Shown in pieces: positions 24,428 to 36,884 of a stretch of 64,000 nt of DNA. The position numbers were made by a program, and so were the translations under genes. The stretch lies in assembly GCF_947623445.1 (NCBI RefSeq), contig NC_135246.1:19712288-19776287 (forward strand), written 5' to 3'. Under the pieces are notes generated by a model that was given only the letters and a program-made list of their open reading frames with translations, had not been told where the DNA came from and ran no database searches. This DNA is from Clavelina lepadiformis. Its lineage: Eukaryota; Chordata; Ascidiacea; Aplousobranchia; Clavelinidae. Each line of letters starts with the position of its first letter. Within the stretch, counting starts at the first letter, position 1.

Positions 24428-25861
24428 CTTGTTGGTTTAGTTTTTCACGATTCTAATTTTATGGCAATTTCTTAGATCAACTTGGGGCGATAAAACATAA
24501 AAATGACGTTTTTGAATTCATTTTTCAACAAAAACAATTAAGAGCGTGAATGCACAAAACTCAATGAGAAATTCAGGAATGTGCCGAAAAAAACTATTCA
24601 GGTTTGCGCAAGAACGAATATCCTGAAATTCAACGACAACGAATCCCGAATCTATTCGAATCAGCACCAAACCAGAAATTTTATCTATATCTTGTGTATA
24701 GTTGCGCTCACAATATAACTCGGTTTCGAAAACATTTCATTACTGTAACGAGAGATTGAAAAGTTTAAGTCGTCTGGTAAATAACCTATTTTGAAAAAAA
24801 TGTTCTTCTATTTGAGCAGAAACTGCATCATTATTCCTCACCAAAATCAATAAGTTCGTGGCCAATATATTTTATTAAGTTCGCCCAAATCTTTCATTCG
24901 GCGAATCTATTCGGGTTTGCGATTGTATTAGTCCTTCATTGCGGTCAGAAATAAACCTAGAAATGGATTTAATATGAAAGGCAAAGGCGTCAAGCGACTC
25001 AAGTATAATTCTTAACCTAAGCTGTCTTCACGAAATTAGTAGGTCTACAGTCTATTTAAGTCATCTTGTTCAGGCGACCTCGCCCTAAGCTCTCACCATC
25101 GAATTATTGGCTTGCTTCCGATTATTACCGCACAAACGATGACGTCAAGTCCGCTTTGGTGTTTTGAGGAGGATGTGGAAAGATGATGACATTTGATCCT
25201 ATACCGGTTGTGACGTAAATGGTGTTATCTCGTTGCAAAATACGGTTTGTCTGACATGGTACTGTTGTGTTTATATTTCTGTTATACTGCATATAGCACA
25301 TGCTAAATTGATATGGTAGTAATGCAAAGAATCCCCATTCTTTTGTTCTCGTTCTCAACACTTTAACGGCGACAAAAACACATAAATTTTGACAAATAAT
25401 CGGCAACAAAACACAAAATATGTCAAACTACAAGACAATATAAACGTCTTCACAGTGGATCTTCTGAAGGGTTATTTAGCTGTGAATTATTCCTATGACA
25501 ATCTCTGGCACTCTCTGCCTCCAATGAACACTACGGTTGTGTTTCAACTAAGGTGCATAACCGTTATAGTTTGTGCTTTTTTGAAAGATCTGCATCAACA
25601 CATTTTATAAGAGTTTTTTACAAATGAAATCCTTAAATAGTTATTTGGGCGTCAGTTCGTACAAATACAACGGGACATCGACTCGTTAAATCCACTTTCA
25701 CAGTAAAAAGATCCAACTAAACTCGGCCATATTAGTTTTTTGTCACGATGAAGAAGTCCGAGGTAGATGGAAGGAAAACTTAATCATTTGTTGTTCTCGC
25801 CTCTGCAACGCCACAGAAAGTTAGCTCTTTGCATTGACAAAGCTTAAAAGACACCAATCTT

Positions 25862-25898
<37 letters not shown>

Positions 25899-26450
25899 CG
25901 AGGTTACCTCTCCGGGTCCTCTTCTTTTCCTTTGGTGAGGAACTGCGAGAGCCTCCATATCCTGAATATAATGCTGCCTTAATCAATGATATGAACGTTC
26001 CCATCGCATATGACGTCACCAATAAATGACGTATATGTCGCGTCATATTACGATGGGTTAACCTCGAAGCAGGTAACTGCGAGAAAGTCAAGAAAGTGGG
26101 AGAATGGAGAAAAGAACGAAAATGTTTTCAAAGATACTTTGTATGTTTTCATTCTACGCAGGTTGGCGCTGAACGCTTGTGACTAAGCGTCGTTGTTTGC
26201 AACATACGAGCTGGAAGGGGGAGGGGCGCCGCTATCATAGTGGTCTACGTAGGTTTTAAACTTAAAACAACTTATTGAGGAAATTTGAGGGTCAGGGGAA
26301 CGCAGTTTGAAGAAAGGTCTCGTCTTAACATGCGTCATAGACCAAAAAACAACTTACTTTGGCAATTTTCCCTTTTCTTTCCTGCAAAACAATTCAACAA
26401 TTTAGAATTTTTTCTTGCATATGTGACGTCATAAACATCAACGCGAAGTA
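24428..26450. other. Intergenic stretch with an AC microsatellite
   Basis: Roughly 2 kb between the claudin-like gene's 5' end and the RGS gene's 3' end. The only clear structure is the AC repeat near 25865-25897. Short open frames show no recognisable proteins. Confidence 0.5.
25865..25897. repeat. (AC)n microsatellite
   Basis: About 16 perfect AC dinucleotides in a row, likely length-polymorphic. Confidence 0.95.
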
Positions 26451-26451
26451 C

Positions 26452-26457
26452 TTTATT
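26452..26457 (-). terminator. Candidate poly(A) signal of the RGS gene
   Basis: TTTATT on the + strand reads AATAAA on the minus strand, about 35 nt after the RGS stop codon, so the 3' UTR would be very short. Confidence 0.45.
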
Positions 26458-26490
26458 CAAGTGACGTAATCTCTAATGCCGTTACGTCAC

Positions 26491-29400
26491 TTACTCGGGC
26501 TTCTGCGGCACTATCGCAGTTTCCAGAGTCTCCTTGAAGAGCTTCGAACTGGGGAACCTTTTGTAAGAATCCTTCTTCATCAGCTTGTAGATGTGCTCCA
26601 GGGCGAGATCGAACACGAATCTCGTCGTTTTCGTTTTCATCTCGGCTTTGACCGCGTTAAGTGTCTGCGTGTCAATGTTCACTGGCGTGGCGCCGTTCGG
26701 CGAAATAAACTCGCTGCCACAAGATACAAAGCGCATTTAACGAGGTCACGCATGCTTTGAGGGCGATTGAAAATTTCGCGTTGATAAACAAATTTTCTGA
26801 CGTTGTTAGTTGGCATTAAGCTACTATAACACAGAGGCCTCTGTATGTGTTTCAATGTGTTAGTCACCTGAAAATTGACTGGATCAGATCTTCCAATTCT
26901 TTCAGAGGCGCGCTTCTGAGGTAGATACAGTCAAGGTAGAAAGCCAAGTTTTCTTCGCTGAATTCCTTCTTCAAATGTTTCTCAAAAGTCAACTGACCGA
27001 GCTCGTCCTTGAGCAAAGCATCGAAGCTCATCCCCCACGCCTTGCATTGTAGCTTGTACGGACCCGTGCTTCTGAAATTGAAAGAAATCAAAAACCTCTT
27101 TCTACGAATAATATTCTATTATTTCGCGTAGATTTATTTTGACTAAACGTTCTGCTGATGTCGCTTAAGCATCTATTTCTCTACCCTACTTCGTTTGCAA
27201 GTACAAAGCAACATTATGCAGTTTACAGCAAATGTTTACAGCTACGAGATGCCTGTTTTCTGTACTGATGGTTTGAAGAGAATTAAACGTCATCGGCGCT
27301 TACTCTGTGGCTTCCTTAGGCCACGCGTTCCTGATTGTTTCGCTCTTCCAAGGGTTGAAGAAACTCTCATCTTTGATCAAAAAAGGATCAATTTCCTCTC
27401 TCTCAAGGCAGCTGGTTATAATCCTGCGATTAAATTTCATTCTAATCTTAATTAGTTGTATGAATAAATAAGTTGTAATTGCTACAATGTCTGCAGACAA
27501 TAAGTAAACTTTGCCGATATACCAAGCTAGTATAATTAAATTTGCAATCATGCAATATTTCTTTTTGCAAATAAACAAATTCTCAAAACTATTAACGGAT
27601 TTTAAACAGAAATTGTCTGATTTTTCCTATCACTTGTGTGAGCCTACTGCGGTTGATGCTGTGTAGATGTAGATTTCTACTTCGTGTCCTGTGGAATTGG
27701 CGATTAATTGTCTTTGTAAATATCAAGCACTTTGGCGTCTGATGACCGACCTGTACTAACCTTTTGCAACTGGAGGTCAATATCTTGGACGGCGACATGG
27801 CCGTCTTCTTCTCTTTGTCATTTTCTGCTGAAAATGACGTCATAAACAATACAACCGATACAATGGAAATGAAACACGGAACAAAAATTTAAACAACAAA
27901 AACAGTGACATCTACCGGATGGGACGATTGATGTTTCTGTGAAAGAAGGAAAGTTTCTATTCGGTCCATTTAAGCAGCTCTCAGCCTTGCAAATGTACTT
28001 GTAGTAGGCTGGTGGACGGCGGACACGCCAGAAAGCGTAGTTCTGCCAAGCGTTGATATACTGATCTGACGGGCAGCAGCCTTCAAGGAAACTGAAAAGA
28101 GAATCCTATTGTTTTTGACTGTTAAAGATTTGGTCGCAAAGTAGGAATCCCAGCTGTAGATTTCAACACAGTTGCTTGGTATTGACAGGCAATGTGGCGT
28201 GAAAATGTTGACTTATTCAAAATACAAGGTGGTGTTTTGTCAATGCATTTGCATAAAGTGTCACAATGTAACAGAAGTAACTTGCCGGATGAAACCTTCT
28301 TCAAGTGATTTCCAACTTCTATTCGCATACTTTAATATACAGCCATATTACCTGGTCTGAGTGAGCGCCGACTGTGTAATGCAATCCCACTGATGTTTTA
28401 GCACTTTTTTCAACCTCGAAAGACACATCTAAGGTGCAGGTTAAAAGTTAATTATCACTTGGGCTACACCGACCTCTTTTTGAACTAACCAGCAAATAAA
28501 CAGGTTAACCTACTACCCCTATGCTTAAGGTAAATGAATGAAATACTAAATCGTATAATTACTAAGTGATTAGTAGGATAGTTCTAGTAATTACTATTTC
28601 ATATTCGTCCATGGGAATTCCATGATTGTTTGCCTCCCTCATCAGCAAATGAGAAGCTGCAGATAACAGGAAGAAAAATCAGGTGACGTGTCAACATGCC
28701 AGGCAAACGAAGCTAAAACTTAAACCTAATTAAAGTCTTTGCTTCTACCAAAACTCAAAGCAGTTTTAGTGTCATGTGGACTTATGAACAACGTTTCTTT
28801 TGTCTCACAAATCAGGTCGTTTCACGGACGAATATTATGAGCAAACAATTGAAATAATTAGACAAAATTCACAATACTGCTTGAGACAAATCTTGATGCG
28901 GCATATACGTCATAATAAATCCCAAAGGGAAAAATTTGCAGCTTGTTAGTCCACATATTACACATGTACCGTGATCTTGGTCAAGCGGGAATTGGCTTTC
29001 ATTTGGCCAGTAGAAAGGAGTCTGAAAGTAGAGAAGAAGCCACGAATGCTCTAACTGTCGTTTACCAAAAAAAGTTAATTATAAGAAACATATCGCAATG
29101 GTTTGGAAAAATATAAAAATGGTTAACTCTGCAATAACCCGTATAAATAACCAACTAACCACATTACAAATCTCATTAATTCAAATCAATTCTTCTTACC
29201 TGGTAGCGGAAAACCATGTTTCCGTCAGGTTCGCTTATTTTAAAGTTCACTGTATTCCACTGCACGTTGCAAGGATAAATGTAACCAGTCTTACATAGCA
29301 TTGTCGCTAGGTGGCAGGCTTCTGTGAATTGCAAAATACAATGTTTTACAGATTAATGCCGCGATAATATCGACACATGCTTTGGATTAAAATTGGTCCG

Positions 29401-30400
29401 GATGATATTTTATGACAATTGCTTTTGATCCCAGCTTAAAATGCCGTTCAGATTCAATCAGGTTGTTCATTTAAGCTAAAACCATAAGAAGCAATCTGTC
29501 GTTTTTTAATCTCGATCCTTGCTTACCAAGATCACATTCTATGTTCAAAACTTGCTTCAACCATCGGATCAATTCTGTCGTCCAAAAAGCGTCCGGCACT
29601 CCATCTTTTTGGTTCTTCTCGCGTTCCTTGCAATTGACTTTGCACGACGTATCTCTCAACGCACGAAAATTTTGACGAAATGTCTGCACGCCTTCCGTCT
29701 CGTGCTGCATCTCAACTAAAAGGGCCGACAACTGAAAAAGAATGGGTTTGTGACGTGATAAATGCATTATAATACACAAAGATTAGATATTATCTTGGCA
29801 TTGCTGGTCAGCTTTAAGTAAACTAAAAGTTTATGGAACGTTTACCCACCTTGGTGTATACGCTTTGTCTCGGAGGATGCTTTAAATTTATTGCGACGTC
29901 AGAGGTGTCAGCTTTCCCGTTTTCAACCTGGTCCTGGTCAAGTAAAATAGTTTATCGCGTTACCTTGATTTATGTAACAAAACATTTCACAATAGAGAAT
30001 TGAAAACCAAAGAACAGCAAACAAATAATCTGGAAAACGTTATTTTCATGTTAATCAAATCATCGACGTATCACGAAAACTTCTGTATTTCTACAATTGT
30101 TTGACGTAAAATAAAATCTACCTCCAAATCTTTTATGTCAATAATAACTCCATCGTTTAGATCGAATGTTGAGTTGTCAACTATCAGATCTGGAAAAAGA
30201 CCAATAAAAGTTACCAAATTTGTCCGCTTTGCTAAGACCTTATAATCAAGGTTTACGTCTTAAACGAATTTCAAATCTTATTGATGCAAAAGAGAAACTT
30301 TAATTAAACACTGATTACCGGTCGGTCTCTTCAACAAAACTCCTTCGAGCGCTTTCTGCCATTGTGTGCGCAAAGCTTCCTGGGATAATTTTTTCGACAT
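26491..30400 (-). CDS. R7-family regulator of G-protein signalling (DEP-DHEX-GGL-RGS), 13 exons, complete
   Basis: Exons in transcription order: 30400-30319, 30189-30122, 29933-29850, 29731-29527, 29321-29200, 29021-28970, 28656-28595, 28428-28352, 28091-27916, 27824-27761, 27423-27304, 27071-26868, 26713-26491. Phases agree throughout, giving 512 aa, close to RGS6/7/11. The DEP domain lies in exons 4-6 (GVPDAFWTTELIRWL, LCKTGYIYP, FRYQTPFYWP). DHEX follows with DEYE, LKKVLKHQWDC and YAFWRVRRPP. A GGL stretch (SPSKILTSSCKR into EIDPFL, NPW) would bind G-beta-5. The RGS box has FEKHLKKEFSEENLAFY, FISPNGATPVNIDTQT and ALEHIYKLMKKDSYKRF, keeping the Glu-Asn pair that contacts the G-alpha switch. 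R7 proteins speed GTP hydrolysis on Gi/o, mainly in neurons and photoreceptors. KKDSY followed by AI-PQ most resembles RGS9/RGS11, but an ascidian gene may be ancestral to all four. The first 60 residues before DEP are unusual in length and composition. Confidence 0.9.
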
Positions 30401-32379
30401 AATTGTTTTCTCGTCGGTGTCGCAAAGTTTATTTGAATCTAAATCTTTGACTAACTCGATGTTGTCAAATTATCTTGGTTAAATCTGCTCAATTTTTTCT
30501 ACATTTTCTTCTTTCAAGGAATCTTGTCTCAGGATCTCAGAACATTTGTTTCATGTTTTCTAATGTTTCATCAAACAACTGCAAATTGAAAATAGATTAA
30601 TGTTTTAAATCTCGAAACCTTTCAAGATGAACGATTAAGAAATCAATGTTCAAAAGCACAGCTTGAGATTATCGGAAAAAAGTCAAGCTAATGACCGATG
30701 CCATTTTATCCGGGAAATGTTTTTGAAGAAGCTAATCCATAGTATACTGCCACTTATAACACATCCTATCACGAGAAATCTTTCGAAAACTTTCAAGTTT
30801 TAAGAAGAAAAGTACCAAATTGTTACATTTCTTACCAAACGTTAATTCTGCAAATAAAAGTCATCGGTTTTCGTATTTTAAATTAAAATTAAAGTTTTTC
30901 CGTGATACCAAATTATTTTATACAAAATTACTTGAACTGAACATTGAGCTTGAAAGCTTGTCCACTGACTTAGAGAGCAAACGATTATTTTGAAATTATT
31001 TAACACTTCTTGCTTCTCTGTGACTACTTGCATTTTATTTTAATCAATATAAAACTTGATATTATGGTAAATATTTTTTATTTCTGTGAAGTTACATTGC
31101 TTTTAATGAAGCCACTTTTTGTAAAAGGAAAAAGTGTATAATATTTTGCTTTTTAAGTTTTTCTCTTATAACGACTGATGTCCATCTTATTCGGGCAACT
31201 GCATTTTCCATTTGGACAAACATGTTCTACTCAGTCTGCCTGTCTGCAGTAAAGCACCGAACATCTTCCTTCATCGTCCTTACACTTGGATATGAAAGAT
31301 CAACTTTATCCGCAATCAATGTTTGGACAGATTTCACAGACAGCTGGTGATTTGCCATAAGGAGCATTCTATTGCTAACACTGCTTTGTTAAATTAAATA
31401 AAACCAACATAGACATCTGTCAGTCGGACGTGCTATTAGGATCGATCGTGATTGTTGGGAATTGATTTTCAAACCGATCAAAGATTCTCAAAAAGCCTCT
31501 AGAAAGTCTCCGCTAATGTAAATCGCTCATATTGTAACGTGACCAATAATTGCTTTGAACTTTAAGCTGGGTTCATGCGACAAAAAATACACGAATGACA
31601 GATTAAAACAAAACCGATTTTAGTATTTGGTAGAGATTGCGTGCTGCTGTGATTTGCGTCAGTTCGAGAAATATGTTATTAACGACATCGGTTGAGTAAT
31701 TTATAATGCATGTTGTATTATGTCTATGACATAATAAGCAGTTTATTTATTTCATAAAGATATATTGTTATTTCAGTTTGATTTCACTGTTTCAGTATTT
31801 ACTTATGTAATGAGTTTTCTTTACTTTTCTTTGTTTTGAAATGAGGTTGGACCGTTTGCTTCGTATTGTTTTATTTCTGGCCTTTTTGTGGGTGTGATCT
31901 TCCTTGTGTTTCGATGCTTTTGTTCGCACGCAAGTTTTATTTGCTTGGGCCGTCACTCTGATTTCGTTCTTCCTCTTGGTTGATCAGTTCCCGGATGCTA
32001 AAATCGCCAAAACACCCTTAAAAATCAGAACAATTTTTTCTATGAAGAATTCATTTGTTTTTACCTTAAAGCTTGTTCAAAGCAAGAACAGGTTTGGTGC
32101 TCAGTATCTATAGGTATCAAATCCGATCTACATTCAGATAATATAACTCCTGAAAAAATTATACTTCTGCATATATATTTCTGAATGAAATAGTTTGTTA
32201 GAATTTTCGAATGGCACAAAAGAACCGCTACAAATAACGATAATGCGCAGTTAATGCTTCAGTGAAAATGAACATTTTCTTCAAATTGACCAAACAAGGC
32301 CAAGAAATAGAAGCAAATGCAAGAAAATAGGGCCAATTTCGGTAAAAATATAACCGCTCATAGGCCTTTAACATATACG
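30401..32379. other. Spacer between the RGS gene and the F5/8C array
   Basis: Nearly 2 kb of very AT-rich DNA containing the RGS 5' flank and, around 31150-31390, a decayed Cys-rich coding relic listed separately. No intact gene is seen. Confidence 0.5.
31158..31390 (-). pseudogene. Decayed Cys-rich coding relic
   Basis: On the minus strand one frame reads a dense cysteine pattern with short recognisable stretches (AVCEICPNIDCG, SKCKDDEGRCSVLYCRQA, HVCPNGKCSCPNKMD) interrupted by several stops. The spacing C-x2-C-x4-C, C-x7-C-x4-C, C-x5-C-x-C suggests a small disulfide-rich secreted module (EGF-, WAP- or antistasin-like). It is broken and has no visible flanking exons. The cysteine density exceeds what random AT-rich DNA would give, but I cannot name the family. 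Confidence 0.35.
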
Positions 32380-32690
32380 GCATCGATAATAGTTCTAAGA
32401 GTATAAAACATATAAAAAGTCAGTAAAAACTGCCATAATAGTTGGCATAGAAAAAAACTTACGACAGATAAGCCGAGCGAAAGAGGTACGTATGTTTCAG
32501 AGATTTTTTGTAAGCATTGAAGCTGTCCGCGTTGCGCACGTCCCGCGGTAGACTGTTCCACAGCCTAGAAGCAACTGCGGAAAACATTCTGTCGCTGTAC
32601 ATCGAGATCCGACAAGGTGGGACTTGGACGAATTTCCTGGACTGGGATCTCAGAACTCTCGTTGGGCTATAGCGGCACAGACGCGTTTGC
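32380..32690 (-). mobile_element. 5'-truncated LINE 3' end (non-LTR retrotransposon), copy near gene F1
   Basis: On the minus strand the sequence encodes the C-terminal signature of LINE ORF2 proteins: a SRLWNSLPRDVRNA motif preceded by an RVLRSQSRxF-VQVPPCRT-like segment. Only the tail of ORF2 and some 3' UTR remain. The same fragment occurs at 42990-43410, where it is cleaner. The motif is shared by CR1, L2 and Jockey-like clades, so the clade is not fixed. It lies just 3' of gene F1 and is part of the older F1/F2 segmental duplication. Confidence 0.75.
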
Positions 32691-33066
32691 TGATATAAAA
32701 TTGTGAAACAGATATAGGCTCTCGGTACTTAGTTGAAATACATTTTATTGTTTATTTTTCGCCATTGACAATGGGAAGCAAAATTACGGTACTTAGTAAT
32801 TATTTTACGCAAATTTGCACTGGCAAATACTTTCCTCAGTTCGAGGATAAACAAAGCTTGTTATGCTAGAGTAGACCTAGAAACCAGTTATCGTTCCACG
32901 TTGAATACATACCCAGTAAACATTGCTATAAATCATGTCAATATAGTTATACGCGGTCAAACCTTTGAAAAACGCTGTCATTGTGGCTTGTTTTATATCT
33001 CCATGTCCAACAAAAGAAGTCAATAAACCCACGTAATCAATTAATTTTCGTGTTTTTTGTTTTATT

Positions 33067-33074
33067 ATTGTGAC
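33067..33074. other. Empty MITE target site (ATTGTGAC)
   Basis: Single copy of ATTGTGAC at the position where the paralogous block carries a 181-bp MITE flanked by two copies of the same 8-mer. It is the pre-insertion state of that site. Confidence 0.85.
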
Positions 33075-33314
33075 TCATATACAAATTTGGTTTAAAGTCA
33101 CCTAAGTGCGAAATTTCCCGTTGGCTACGAAATGCAAAACTAAGGGCACAAAATTAAAAAATTGAACCAATAAATCCAAAATAATGAGAAAAAAGTGGAC
33201 TTAATATTATAACATGGGTTTAACACAAATATTAACAGGAAAGTCAAAATCCGGCAACATCGACAGCGGAAATTCAACATCGGGTTGTCTCTTCAGGTTG
33301 GTCGTGTCGTGGAC

Positions 33315-35886
33315 TTAGCAAATCAGATAATCCAAGCGTAAGGCAATGATACCATGAAAGGTGACGGCAATAAGTCTGAAAAGTCTGGCTTTAATTGGGT
33401 TCGGGAATAAATTCTGCATGGGAGTGTAGCTATCAGTTTTGCCTTGGAAAATCTACAAAAACAAACAAAATCGAAATAAACAGAGCTGTGTATCTTGATA
33501 TAAACAAAACTTAACTTTTATTAGAGTTTTATCACGAATATCAACTTGCCATGTCGTTTCCATCGACATCTTGTATCGTTTGCAGCTGATTGGTGGAATT
33601 TCCAAATGATATCTTGAAGCTTGTCACCCAATAGCCAAAATTTCCCTGGGTGACTACACCTGTCACTGTGGTCGGAGTTCTCAAGTCAACTTGAAGCCAC
33701 TCTCCTGGCGTCCCTGCATGAAAACATTACGTCATCATATCTTGGCAGCATTGATAAGATTCTTAGAGGCGAGATGCATTACTAACGATCTTTTGATGGA
33801 TGAGGAACCCAATATGTTTCTCCATCCAATCTTCCTTCATGAGCAGCATAAGGTTGAGGGTGGATCGACGATGCGGTCATTTCGTCATCTCGCACTTTCC
33901 CACTTTTCACACCAGCCAAGCATACTTCCTCTGTGAAATGTAAATATCATAAATATGTATGTGTATGTATGTAAATATCAAGTTGTGGAAATATTCTTAA
34001 ATGTGACGAATTACCTAAACCCATGACTTCGTATCGCAGAAATAAACAAAGTTCTTCTTCTGAGCTAAGTGTGGGGAGTTACCACAATCCCATAGAAATC
34101 ATATTTACCATCATTTACCGGTTAATTTAGTTCAATACATGGTTAAGACTGGGCAACAGCAAATTATTTGGTGGTATTTTAAAAGGTTTTGGAAATAGTT
34201 TAGATGATAATTCAAAAAATTTCTCATTTTGTCCACCCCCACAGCAGGTTAGGATGGTTATTTTACAAGTTTTGCCTTTATTTAATTTTATCCGGTTGTT
34301 CAAAAGAACTAATCGACACATAATAAAAGTATAAATCAGCAAGCATCAAAACCAAAGTTAAATGGACAATCTTGCCACCACAGTTTTACTGAATGGCTTG
34401 TATGTAATTGAATCCTTTATGAAGAAAAACACCCTAAACAAATTTCGAATTCACGGCATGTATCGGTTAAGAAGTTGTGTTTAATGTTTATATTTCTTGA
34501 AATTAAATTTACTAAATATAGAAATTAAATGTAAAAATTAGCTCTTTCAACATTGGTAACAATTTCCAAGACTGGAAAGTCTTGAAAAGAAGCAAGGACG
34601 GACCTGGAATTTAAGCAAACAGCCAAAGTTGATGTTGTTAATGGTTGTGGTTTGCTTTATTTACAAGCAGAGTTGAATAAACTGTGTTTTATTTGCTCGA
34701 TATTACGATAAGCAAAGGATTGGGCTCCATGTAAAATATACATCTTTGTACAACTGGACAGTGTAGTTTTAAAGTAATTTGAGGGACCGAAACGGTATCT
34801 TAAAATTTGTACCACGGTTCCTACAGCAGAAAATGAGCAGTTACGGTTTCTTAAAACACTAACTTGCGGTTTTTAAAATTTTTAGCGGTCGCCAAAGCCA
34901 AACCTTAAAAAACCTGCCGTTGGCTAAAGGGAAAGTCCCTATAATGCCTTATTTTCTAAGCTCTGACGTCAAACCAAACACCTTTATCTGGACTTGGAAT
35001 AAATATAAAGTAGAAAGTTTCAAAATAAAATAAAATATTTAAACACTTGAGCTTGGAAAGAAAACGTGTTTGCAAAGATACCCTGTCTGTTTGCTCAAGA
35101 TGGACTTGATGTGTTGGTGTGAATGTGTAAAGTTTCTTGCTGCATTAAGTTCGTGCAGCAACAATTTGTTGTCAAGTGTTAAGTTTAAGACATCAGATAA
35201 TTTATATAGAAATTGCTTACAAAAAGAAACCGTTAAAATGCATAAAAAAATGCTGTCAGTGAAAACATTCACATACTTTAGCTCGGTTCAACATGAAAAT
35301 GTGAAAACATGAGACATGAATGCGGTGAACATGATATGATATGATATAACATCGTGATATGAAGCTCTCATATGACATTTGACAAATGTTATGCTTTGCA
35401 AATATACCAGCAGTGTAATGGCTGCTGTATGGATCGAAATGTTTTTAAAAAACTTCTGCATCGTTTTAGACTGTTTGTTTAGATTATTTGACTGTTTTTT
35501 ATAGTCCAGCCACTCCTCGACATATTGTCATAATGCGACCAATCTACATTAATCTTTTGATAAAGCAACTTATTTGTTGTTGGTAAATTACCTCGAACAG
35601 CTTCATGTAAACGATCCAACGTATCCAACCTTTTCTTAAGTTCGACAACTTCGCTTAGATCGCATTGACACTGGCCAGGTGGACCGGGATTCCCCTTTGC
35701 TCCTTGCGTGCCCTGAGGTCCAGGTATTCCCCGTTTACCGGATGGTCCTCGCGGGCCTCTACTTTGCAGGATTCCTAGAGCATCACGTGGAACAGGCAAA
35801 CAAATCTGCTCATTTTGACTCAGCACAAACTTGGCCAGATTAGCAGCAAACACCAGCGCTAAGAAAGCAGCTATCAATGACGTCAT
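33315..35886 (-). CDS. F1: secreted collagen-stalk F5/8 type C (discoidin) lectin-like protein, 4 exons
   Basis: Exons in transcription order: 35886-35592, 33930-33787, 33713-33550, 33452-33315; 246 aa. Exon 1 encodes a signal peptide (MTSLIAAFLALVFAANLAKF), then about ten Gly-X-Y triplets beginning GPRGPSGKRGIPGPQG, a CQC pair and a short Leu/Lys coiled coil (VVELKKRLDTLDRLHEAV), a layout that trimerises collectin-type proteins. Exons 2-4 make one F5/8C domain: EEVCLAGVKSGKVRDDEMTA, GRLDGE, PGEWLQVDLRTPTTVTGVV, VTSFKISFGNSTNQLQ, VDGNDMIFQGKTDS, FRLIAVTFHG and ALRLDYLIC, with the terminal Cys pairing with the first. Such domains bind glycans or phospholipids, so a secreted recognition protein is likely. 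The intron after exon 3 begins with GCAAGT rather than GT (a GC-AG intron). An acceptor (TTTTGCAG) lies 18 nt before the ATG, suggesting a 5'-UTR intron or spliced leader. Confidence 0.85.
34759..34916. mobile_element. Old hAT-like MITE in the first intron of F1
   Basis: About 158 bp with ends CAG(T)GTAGTTTTAAAG and, in reverse complement, CAGGTTTTTTAAGGTT, plus internal matches to the element at 43798-43978. The flanking 8-mers CAACTGGA and CCGTTGGC match at only about half of positions, so the target duplication is eroded or doubtful. The paralogous copy is at 45646-45802. Confidence 0.55.
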
Positions 35887-36479
35887 CTTCACTTGTTTAT
35901 CAGTCTGCAAAATATAACAGATTATGACGTGAGAGAGAGCATTCTATGCAACAAAGATCTGCGCGAAAAATTTCATTCACAATTAGGTTAGAAACAAGAT
36001 GCTTTAAAGCAATTACAGAAATATACTTGTCCAATTGTGTGTGAAATATTAAGTAAAAAATAAGGATGTTCAAAAATTTTGGTAATAATGGAACGAAAAC
36101 TTTTATATCAAATTTTCTTGCAACCCGAACCGATGTCAAATATATTACGTCATAAAAATGAAAAACTGAAAATTATAGTAAAAGAATTTTATCAATATTT
36201 ATCGCGTTTATTGAACATTTACGTAATAATGGTTGGTTTGCTTTTTATATTCTTGGGATAAAAAGAAATAAAGCAACAGCGCTTCCGCCATAACATTGCC
36301 AAGTTATTTCGTTACTTGAGGAAAGAGCAACAATAAAGCGTTGATCAAATTATCAAAAAATCTGACGCTACATGTCGCTCTTTGCTTGCAATGTAAACTT
36401 CATCACCTCTAAGTCGGAGGCAATAAGAAAGGAAATGACGTCAGCAATATTTGAGACTCTTCTACCATAGAAAGAACAA

Positions 36480-36830
36480 AACCTACAGAATGAAAACTAG
36501 AGGTGCTAGAGAGAAACAAATGTCATGCGAAAGTTTTTCCAATTTTTGTTCATCGCAGATATTTGCCGTCGACTTATTTCAGTTTTCTATCAAGACTGAG
36601 TTCTTTCGCGGTTTTTGAGTTTCTCAAAGCACTTACAACCGTGACCCTGGTGTGGTTGGATGACTTTATAAAAGTGATTATATTTGAAAAAACAATCCGT
36701 GTTTTCATTTTGAATATTTTTATTTTCGTGTATTTCACACATTTCAGTGCAAAGAATCAGCTGCTTACGTATTTCTTCTTATACGGATAATACAACCAAG
36801 TCAGTCGGCGCAGTCATTAAAAGTTTTAGC
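36480..36830. other. Block-specific indel upstream of F1
   Basis: About 350 bp present here but absent between 47345 and 47375 in the paralogous block, where an A-run joins the flanks. I see no terminal repeats or coding content, so it may be an insertion here or a deletion there. Confidence 0.5.
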
Positions 36831-36884
36831 TCTCCACTTGTTTAGAGCTTATTTCCATTTCTAAGCTTTGAATACTGTCTATAG

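Noticed and set aside
26230-26360. Possible MITE with GGTCTACGTAGG and GGTCTATGACGC ends
   Set aside because: Terminal match is short and imperfect, and no target duplication was found.
35900-36139. 79-codon minus-strand frame upstream of F1 (also upstream of F2 and F3)
   Set aside because: No signal peptide, no domain, and poorly conserved between F1 and F2 blocks; more likely the upstream flank.
36480-36830. Block-specific 350-bp segment as a mobile element
   Set aside because: No terminal repeats, tail or target duplication visible; treated as a plain indel.
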